Shown here in pieces: positions 58,367 to 64,000 of a stretch of 64,000 nt of DNA. The first letter of the stretch is position 1. Each line of letters begins with the position of its first letter. The stretch is taken from the NCBI RefSeq assembly GCF_900188445.1, contig NZ_FZOR01000016.1, positions 62,001-126,000 on the forward strand. The letters run 5' to 3'. A program made the position numbers and the translations under genes. Below the pieces are notes generated by a model. It was not told the origin of the DNA, did not search any database, and saw only the letters and a list, made by a program, of their open reading frames with translations. The stretch is from Actinomadura meyerae. GTDB lineage: Bacteria > Actinomycetota > Actinomycetes > Streptosporangiales > Streptosporangiaceae.

Positions 58367-59571
58367 GGCAGCTCCACCTCGAGCGTCGTCCCTTCTCCGT
58401 CGGGGCTGTCGATGCGGGTCGTCCCGTCGAGCGCCGCCACCCGGCGGCGGATGCCGGCGAGCCCGCTGCCCCGGTCCGGATCGGCCCCGCCCTTGCCATC
58501 ATCCCGCACGCTGATCACCAGGCGGGCAGGGTCGCGGCGCAGCACCACCCGGCCGTGGCGCGCGCCGCTGTGCTTGGCGATGTTGGTGAGGGCCTCGGCG
58601 ACGACGAAGTAGGCGGCGGCCTCGACGGCGGCGGGCGCCCGGCCGTCCGCTACGTCCAGCTCCACCGGGATCGGCTGGCCCGCGGCGAGCGCGCGCAGCG
58701 CCCCGGCGAGGCCCCGGTCGGACAGGATCGGCGGGTAGATGCCGCGGATCACCGTGCGGAGCTGGGTGAGCGCCTCCTCGATGCCCTCCCTGGCCTCCAG
58801 GAACAGGGTGCGGGCGGCGTCCGGGTCGGTGCCGAAGCGGCGGTCGGCGAGGCCGAGCCGCAGCGCGGCGGCGACGAGCTGGGCCTGCGTCCCGTCGTGC
58901 AGGTCGCGCTCGATGCGGCGCAGCTCGGCGCCGTGCGCCTCCAGCGCCTCGGCGCGGGTCTCGGTCAGCTCCTCGACCCGCTCGCTGAGGCTGGTGCGGT
59001 GGGTCGGGCCGAGCAGCGCGGCGGCGAGCCGGGCCTGCCAGCGGACGAGCCGCGGCACCAGCCACAGCAGGACGAGCAGGTCGAACGCCCCCTGGACGAA
59101 CGGCATCGTCAGCGCCTTCGGCCAGCTGTCCAGCGTGATGAACGCCGACTGGGAGCCCTCGGGCGCCGCCCACCACCACAGCGGCAGCGACAGCGTGAAA
59201 GGGATCGCCGGCCAGATCGCCACCGCGATCAGCGCGGCCTGCAGGCCGGTGAGGCCGTGCACCGCCATCCAGGCCGCGTCCCGCCAGGTCGTCCGCGATG
59301 CCAGCAGCCGCCGCCCCTCGGCCAGGCCGTCGCCCACGGGGCGGTACGGCTCGGGGATCTCGCGGCCGAGCAGCCGGCCGGCCCGGCGCCGCTCGGCGTT
59401 CGCGAGCCGGCGCAGCGGCCGGACGGCCGACGGCAGCCACGGCAGCACGACGGGCAGCAGCACCAGGAAGGCGATCAGCGGGGCCAGCCCGAACAGCGCG
59501 GGCGCGGCGGTGCGCAGGGCGCCGACCAGCTCGCGGGTCGCGTCCACGCTGCGTTTCAGTGCGGTTCTCAT
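58354..59571 (-). CDS. Sensor histidine kinase (HisKA_3)
   Basis: 405 residues. Hydrophobic N-terminal half with an actinobacterial 'sensor' region (about residues 20-190), then RRIERDLHDGTQAQLVAAAL with the phosphoacceptor His, the N-box VVAEALTNIAKHSGA and G-box segments VRDDGKGG and GSGLAGIRRRV. Start has GAGGTGAC before ATG 59571. First gene of a kinase-regulator-NUDIX operon. Confidence 0.9.
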   Translation of the reverse strand: MRTALKRSVDATRELVGALRTAAPALFGLAPLIAFLVLLPVVLPWLPSAVRPLRRLANAERRRAGRLLGREIPEPYRPVGDGLAEGRRLLASRTTWRDAAWMAVHGLTGLQAALIAVAIWPAIPFTLSLPLWWWAAPEGSQSAFITLDSWPKALTMPFVQGAFDLLVLLWLVPRLVRWQARLAAALLGPTHRTSLSERVEELTETRAEALEAHGAELRRIERDLHDGTQAQLVAAALRLGLADRRFGTDPDAARTLFLEAREGIEEALTQLRTVIRGIYPPILSDRGLAGALRALAAGQPIPVELDVADGRAPAAVEAAAYFVVAEALTNIAKHSGARHGRVVLRRDPARLVISVRDDGKGGADPDRGSGLAGIRRRVAALDGTTRIDSPDGEGTTLEVELPCGS

Positions 59572-59755
59572 GTCACCTCGCCATCACGGTAGGCGACGGT
59601 GGGGCCCCGCGCAGCCGGGCCCGCACCCCTGACGAGGGTGTAGCCCGCTCCACCATGGACTCGTCCGGGACGACCGAACCGCACAGGTCGTCCCCCAGGC
59701 GGCCTCTCCGCCGTTACGATCGCCACTGGCATGCTCTGTACCGGAACGGCGTGAA

Positions 59756-60595
59756 ATGGATGATGTGGAGGTCCGGCACCTGCCGGGCGATCTGCCGCAG
59801 CTGTTCGACGACGGTGTCGGGGACGACACCGCCGCGCGGACGCTGTCGGTGCCTCTGCCCGACGGGGACCTGGTCTGGCCCGACCCCGGCTACCCGCAGC
59901 GGCGGCCGCTCATGCGGCCCGCGCTCTGGCTGAGCGACGACCCGGTCCGCGGCGACCTGTGGGCCGCGCTGCGCGCCGAGCACCACCGGTCGGGGCTCTG
60001 GCCGCTGCTGATGGACGAGAGCGACCAGCCGTGGGCGGCCGGGCAGATCGCGCCGGAGCCGGTGAGCGAGGTCGCGAACTACCATCCGCACGCCTTCATG
60101 TACGAGGTGTGGGCCGACTTCGCCGAGCAGGCCGCCGACGGCGACCTGGAGGACCTCGCCCCCTACGGCCGGCACTGCCCCGGCCCCGCCCCGGCCGGGG
60201 TGCCGCTGGACGACCCGGGCAGCGTGGCCGACCGCCACGCCCGCCTGCTCGCCGCCCGCGGGCTCTCGCTGGGGCTCGTCGCGGTGGAGCGGGGCGCCGA
60301 CGCGCTGGCCGCCGTCGGCTGGCAGGGCGCCCTCAACCACAACGAGTGGACGGCGCCGCTGTCGGCCGTCCTGCGCAGCTGGGAGGACCGGTTCGGCGCG
60401 CGCGTCGTCGGGCTCGGCTTCAACACGCTGGAGCTGAGCGTCGCCGCGCCTCCCGTCACCACCCGGCACGCCGTGCAGGTCGCGGCCGAGCACTGGGCGT
60501 TCTGCCCCGACATCCTGTTCCAGGGCCCGGGCACCCTCACCGGGTACGCGGAGGAGATCCGCGGCAAGACCTACTGGTCGTTCTGGTGGGACTGA
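59756..60595 (+). CDS. DUF4253 domain protein
   Basis: 279 residues. The C-terminal half has the DUF4253 pattern: LAAVGWQGALNHNEWTAPLS, VGLGFNTLELSVAAPP, and the closing HWAFCPDILFQGPGTL to KTYWSFWWD. Function unknown. No ribosome binding site is obvious before ATG 59756. Stands alone with a terminator behind it. Confidence 0.82.
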   Translation: MDDVEVRHLPGDLPQLFDDGVGDDTAARTLSVPLPDGDLVWPDPGYPQRRPLMRPALWLSDDPVRGDLWAALRAEHHRSGLWPLLMDESDQPWAAGQIAPEPVSEVANYHPHAFMYEVWADFAEQAADGDLEDLAPYGRHCPGPAPAGVPLDDPGSVADRHARLLAARGLSLGLVAVERGADALAAVGWQGALNHNEWTAPLSAVLRSWEDRFGARVVGLGFNTLELSVAAPPVTTRHAVQVAAEHWAFCPDILFQGPGTLTGYAEEIRGKTYWSFWWD

Positions 60596-60611
60596 CCGGC
60601 CTTCGGGCCGG
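60596..60611 (+). terminator. UUCG-capped hairpin after DUF4253 gene
   Basis: CCGGCC-TTCG-GGCCGG immediately follows the stop codon. Further TGACCGGCC repeats and a second imperfect hairpin ending GGTCGGTC continue to about 60660, giving a tandem terminator. Confidence 0.6.
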
Positions 60612-60829
60612 CCGGCCCTGACCGGCCGCCGCTGACCGGCCGACCGGCCAAAAGGTCGGTCATGGCGTGTGAACCTCCAGGTCATTTGCGCCGGTAACTC
60701 CCTGAGGGACGGTTACGGTGGGGCGGGTGAGCACCGGGTGGCGCGGCCCGGACGGGCCCCGGGCGACCCGCGCGGGCGGCACCCTCGCGCGTCCGCCGTC
60801 CGGTCCGGGGGCACTGAGGGGGCGCTGCC

Positions 60830-61663
60830 ATGACCGATGGAGCGGGCGACGGGCACATCACCGAACTGCTGCGCGCCTGGCGGGAGCCGGTGCTGAGCCG
60901 CTGGACCGAACTGGTCGGGACGAGCGTCCGCGGGCGCATCACCGAGGCCGAGCTCCGCTCGGAGCTGGACGAGATGTACGGGCTGGTCGAGCGGGCCCTC
61001 GGCGGCGACGAGACCGCCGCCGGGGAGCTGCGGGCGACGCTCGCGGAGATCTCCCGCGGGCGGGCCCGGCAGGGCTTCAGCCCGACCGAGGTCGCGATCG
61101 GCGTGTTCGCGCTGAAGCAGGCGCTGTACGAGCAGGTGCGCGCCACCCAGGACCGCCGGGCCTACGGCGAGCTGATCGACTTCTCCGCCTACGTCGACGA
61201 GCTGGGCCTCGCCACGTTCGAGACCTACGCCGCCGCCCGCGAGCAGGTCATCGCCGACCAGGCCGAGCAGCTGCTGGAGCTGTCGACGCCCGTCGTGAAG
61301 CTGTGGGACGGGATCCTCGGCGTCCCCCTCGTCGGCACGCTGGACTCGGCCCGCACCCAGGTGGTGATGGAGACGCTGCTGGAGACGCTGGTGGACACCG
61401 GCTCCCGGTTCGCGGTGATCGACATCACCGGGGTGTCCGCCGTGGACACCGAGGTGGCCCAGCACCTGCTGAAGACCGTCATGGCGGCCCGGCTGATGGG
61501 CACCGAGTGCGTGATCTCCGGCGTCCGGCCGCAGATCGCGCAGACGATCGTGACGCTCGGCATCGAGTTCGGCGACATCGTGACGAAGGCCGACCTCGCC
61601 GACGCGCTGGCGTACACGCTCGACCGCAGCGGCGTGCGCCTGGCCCGCGAGGAGGGCGCCTGA
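60830..61663 (+). CDS. RsbR-like stress regulator (RsbRD-type N-terminus + STAS)
   Basis: 277 residues. An RsbR N-terminal helical domain (about 1-150) precedes a STAS domain with FAVIDITGVSAVDTEVAQHL, in which the Thr of VDT matches the phosphorylated Thr of RsbR proteins. It is expected to form the scaffold of a stressosome-like complex with the next gene product. The stop overlaps rsbS as TGATG. Confidence 0.9.
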   Translation: MTDGAGDGHITELLRAWREPVLSRWTELVGTSVRGRITEAELRSELDEMYGLVERALGGDETAAGELRATLAEISRGRARQGFSPTEVAIGVFALKQALYEQVRATQDRRAYGELIDFSAYVDELGLATFETYAAAREQVIADQAEQLLELSTPVVKLWDGILGVPLVGTLDSARTQVVMETLLETLVDTGSRFAVIDITGVSAVDTEVAQHLLKTVMAARLMGTECVISGVRPQIAQTIVTLGIEFGDIVTKADLADALAYTLDRSGVRLAREEGA

Positions 61664-62037
61664 TGGACCGCGTGCCCATCCTCAAGATCGGGAACGTCCT
61701 GCTGGTGTCGATCCAGCTCGACCTGCAGGACCAGACCGTCCTGGCGCTCCAGGAGGACCTGGCCGACCGGATCACCGCCACCGGCGCGCACGGCGTCATC
61801 ATCGACATCACCGCGGTGGAGATCGTCGACTCGTTCATCGGCCGCATGTTCGCCACCATCGCCGCCATGTCGCGGCTCATGGACGCCGAGACGGTGGTGG
61901 TCGGGATGCGCCCGGCGGTGGCGATCACGCTGGTGGAGCTCGGGCTCTCGCTCGGCGGGGTGCGCACCGCGCTGGACCTGGAGGAGGGCATGCGGCTGCT
62001 CGGCACGGGTGCGCGCGGCGGGGCGGGCGGCCCGTGA
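61663..62037 (+). CDS. RsbS-like STAS domain antagonist
   Basis: 124 residues, single STAS domain. The conserved phosphorylatable Ser is in VEIVDSFIGRMF. In Bacillus, RsbS holds RsbT until phosphorylated. The last residues (GTGARGGAGGP) are a Gly-rich tail. It overlaps rsbT by GTGA. Confidence 0.9.
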   Translation: MDRVPILKIGNVLLVSIQLDLQDQTVLALQEDLADRITATGAHGVIIDITAVEIVDSFIGRMFATIAAMSRLMDAETVVVGMRPAVAITLVELGLSLGGVRTALDLEEGMRLLGTGARGGAGGP

Positions 62038-62444
62038 CGTCCCCGCCCGGCGAGGAGGTGCCGATCGTGTCGGGCGATGACGTGGTGCGCGTCCGGCAGC
62101 TGGTGCGCGCCGCCGCGGCGGCGGCCGGGCTGTCGCTGGTCGACCAGACCAAGATCGTCACGGCGGCGAGCGAGCTGGCGCGCAACACCTACGCGTACGG
62201 CGGCGGCGGCACGATGCGGATCGAGCAGGCGGTGGACGACCGGGGCCGGACGGGCGTCCGCATCGTCTTCCACGACGACGGCCCGGGCATCCCGGACGTC
62301 GAGCGGGCCCTGTCGGCGGGCTGGTCGAGCGGCACCGGGCTCGGCCTCGGCCTGTCCGGCGCCCGCCGGCTGAGCGACGAGTTCGACCTGACCAGCGAGG
62401 CCGGGAAGGGCACCACGGTGACGGTGGCCAAATGGCCGCGCTGA
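62034..62444 (+). CDS. RsbT-like serine/threonine kinase
   Basis: 136 residues from GTG 62034. HATPase fold with SELARNTYAYGGGG, HDDGPGIPD and GTGLGLGLSGARRLSDEF, all typical of RsbT switch kinases that phosphorylate RsbR and RsbS. It overlaps the next gene by 13 bases. Confidence 0.9.
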   Translation: MTSPPGEEVPIVSGDDVVRVRQLVRAAAAAAGLSLVDQTKIVTAASELARNTYAYGGGGTMRIEQAVDDRGRTGVRIVFHDDGPGIPDVERALSAGWSSGTGLGLGLSGARRLSDEFDLTSEAGKGTTVTVAKWPR

Positions 62445-63490
62445 CCGGCGCCGGCTGGACCACCAGCCCGTCCGCCGACGACACGCTGCGGGTGCGGGTG
62501 GAGGAGGAGAGCGCCGCGGCGGGCGTGCGGCGGCGCGTCACCGCGCTCGCCGAGCGGCTCGGGTTCGCCGGGGAGCGCCTCGAACAGGTGCGGCTGGCCG
62601 CGACCGAGGCCGCGACGAACCTCGCCCGGCACGCCCGGCGGGGCGAGATGATCCTGCGCATCGTGCGGCACGACCGGACCGCGGTGGTGGAGTTCGTCGC
62701 CTTCGACCGGGGCCCCGGCATCACCGACGTGCCGGTGTCCCTGCGGAACGGCTACTCGACCCGCGGGACGCTCGGGCTCGGGCTGGGCTCGATCGAGCGG
62801 CTCGCCGACCGGTGCGCCCTGTACTCGCTGCCCGGGGCCGGCACCGTGCTGTACGCGCGGTTCCGGCCGCCCGGCGCGCCCGCCGGCGACGCCGCGGCCG
62901 ACCCGCCGTTCGCCGGCCTGACGGTGCCGATCGACGGCGAGGAGCAGTGCGGCGACGCCTACACCGCCCGCCTCCTGGACGGCACCGTCTACGCGCTGCT
63001 CTGCGACGGCCTCGGGCACGGCCCGCTCGCCGCGCGCGCGGCCTGGGAGGCCGTCCGGGCGGCGCACGAGACGGCGCTGCCCGCCTCCCCCGCCGACGTC
63101 CTGATGAGCGTCCGGCGGCGGCTCATCCCGACCCGCGGCGGCGCCGTGGCCGTCGCGGTCGTCGACCCGGCCGCCGGGCGGGTGCGCTACGCCGGGATCG
63201 GCAACATCGCCGGGTGGATCGTCGCGCCGGACCGCCGGCAGGGCATGATCTCCGTGCCGGGGATCGCCGGGACGACCGCCGGGCGGATCCGGGAGCACTC
63301 CTACACGCTGCCCCCGGGCGCGGCCGTGGTGCTGCACTCCGACGGGCTCACCGGCCGCTGGAGCCTCGCCGACCGGCCGGGCCTGCACCTGCGCGACCCG
63401 CTGCTGATCGCGGCGACGCTGCTGCGCGACGCCGGCGCGCACCACGACGACCGGTCCGTGCTCGCGATCGCGACGGACGGGCGGTGGTGA
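62432..63490 (+). CDS. Fused RsbT-like ATPase and RsbX/SpoIIE-like phosphatase
   Basis: 352 residues. An N-terminal ATPase-like domain (LAATEAATNLARHARRGEM, DRGPGITD, GLGLGSIERL; about 15-140) is fused to a PP2C/SpoIIE-type phosphatase (LLCDGLGHGPLAARAAWEAV, VLHSDGLTGRWS). It probably resets the complex by dephosphorylating RsbR and RsbS, the RsbX role, with added kinase-like capacity. Common in actinobacterial versions of the operon. Confidence 0.87.
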   Translation: MAALTGAGWTTSPSADDTLRVRVEEESAAAGVRRRVTALAERLGFAGERLEQVRLAATEAATNLARHARRGEMILRIVRHDRTAVVEFVAFDRGPGITDVPVSLRNGYSTRGTLGLGLGSIERLADRCALYSLPGAGTVLYARFRPPGAPAGDAAADPPFAGLTVPIDGEEQCGDAYTARLLDGTVYALLCDGLGHGPLAARAAWEAVRAAHETALPASPADVLMSVRRRLIPTRGGAVAVAVVDPAAGRVRYAGIGNIAGWIVAPDRRQGMISVPGIAGTTAGRIREHSYTLPPGAAVVLHSDGLTGRWSLADRPGLHLRDPLLIAATLLRDAGAHHDDRSVLAIATDGRW

Positions 63491-63493
63491 GGC

Positions 63494-64000
63494 GTGGCCG
63501 AGGACCTGGTCCGCATGGAGATCTCGGACGAGGAGGGCGTGTTCACCGTCCGGCGGGCGGGCCGGCAGGTCGCCGCCGCGGTCGGCCTCGAACACCAGGA
63601 CCAGGTCCGCGTCGCGACCGCGCTCAGCGAGGTCGGCCGGGAGCTGTACGCGTGCTCGGGGCTCGTGTCGGTGGCGTTCCGGCTCGACCCGGGGCGGCAC
63701 CCGGCGCTGGTGGTCGAACTGGACCTGCGCCCGCGCCCGGACGCGGTGCGGACGACCGCGTGCCAGGTCGCGGCGGCGCGGCTGGTGAGCCTGCTGGAAG
63801 AGGAGGAGACCGCGGAGGGCGGCGTCCGCCTCCGGCTGCGCAAGGACCTGCCCTCCGGCGCCGCGCCGGTCGGCGAGGGAGAGCTGAGCAGGCTCCGCGC
63901 GCGGCTCTCCCGGCTGCACCCCCTGCCCGCCCTGGAGGAGCTGCAGACGCAGAACACGGAGCTGACCGCCGCGCTCACGGATCTGCAGCGGCGGCAGGAG
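63494..64000 (+). CDS. ATP-binding sensor protein of the rsb operon, 3' part beyond window
   Basis: 169 codons from GTG 63494 to the right edge, 3 bases after the previous stop. The N-terminus is an RsbT-like ATPase-like region (QDQVRVATALSEVGRELYAC). The last part, LEELQTQNTELTAALTDLQR, is a coiled coil of the kind that in relatives leads into a histidine kinase or PP2C domain. The output domain is not visible. Same operon as the rsb genes. Confidence 0.75.
   Translation, partial: MAEDLVRMEISDEEGVFTVRRAGRQVAAAVGLEHQDQVRVATALSEVGRELYACSGLVSVAFRLDPGRHPALVVELDLRPRPDAVRTTACQVAAARLVSLLEEEETAEGGVRLRLRKDLPSGAAPVGEGELSRLRARLSRLHPLPALEELQTQNTELTAALTDLQRRQE

Noticed and set aside
60718..61662. In-frame upstream extension of the RsbS frame from 60718
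   Set aside because: The extension is antisense-like Arg/Gly-rich sequence overlapping the RsbR gene in another frame. RsbS starts at ATG 61663.

Overview
The window is chromosomal DNA of a high-GC actinomycete. Strong G/C bias at the third codon position, many GTG/TTG starts, ATGA/GTGA/TGATG gene overlaps, several apparently leaderless promoters, a WhiJ-type XRE/DUF397/ATPase set and a phosphatidylinositol-mannoside gene order all point that way. The order thrS - HIT - pgsA - patA on the minus strand is the one I know from mycobacteria and other Actinobacteria, here spread out by inserted genes. The protein set resembles Actinomadura or other Streptosporangiales, but the genus is inference.

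Region 1 (1-18.3 kb) is mostly housekeeping: patA (cut by the left edge), pgsA, an EF-G-like GTPase, an HTTM/DCC pair, a HIT hydrolase, an Asp23 protein and thrS. In front of thrS lies a leaderless 20-codon ORF with three consecutive Thr codons, followed by mutually exclusive hairpins, which reads as a transcription attenuator. A sugar-porter MFS, a methyltransferase, a NarL-type two-component pair, a quinone reductase, an SDR, an acyl-CoA dehydrogenase and a TetR regulator follow. A perfect 22-bp palindrome sits between the SDR and the dehydrogenase.

Region 2 (18.4-30.5 kb) is a seven-gene minus-strand operon for the 3-hydroxyanthranilate branch of kynurenine breakdown: aldehyde dehydrogenase, hydratase, decarboxylase, RidA deaminase, HAAO, ACMSD, kynureninase. 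Its probable LysR regulator and a kynurenine formamidase lie 4-6 kb away. The operon and the formamidase share an upstream motif, GGCAAATACC-N15-TATCAC. Between operon and regulator sits a graspetide (ATP-grasp RiPP) cluster: two related precursor genes, an ATP-grasp ligase and an ABC exporter.

Region 3 (30.5-46.1 kb) is accessory. A WhiJ-like set with a DUF397 remnant is followed by a secreted Rhs locus. That locus reads lectin/LamG protein, then a 2229-residue Rhs protein, then a small candidate immunity gene, on the minus strand. The Rhs C-terminal tip has the Arg/Ser-Thr-Ser/Glu-x-Glu signature of cholera-toxin-A-like ADP-ribosyltransferases. The stretch 44.5-46.1 kb is decayed: a possible ribbon-helix-helix fragment, a frameshifted F420-type LLM oxidoreductase, and an IS21-type transposase scrap.

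Region 4 (46.1-64 kb) holds regulators and transporters: an HxlR pair, a MerR regulator with a 19-bp-spacer promoter, an Imm5-like protein, a DHFR-like reductase, a DrrAB-type ABC exporter with TetR, an ABC-F protein with TetR, and a penicillin-acylase-family enzyme. A histidine kinase/response regulator/NUDIX operon and a DUF4253 gene follow. The window ends in an rsbR-rsbS-rsbT-like stress-signalling operon that continues past the right edge. No rRNA, tRNA or CRISPR array was seen.
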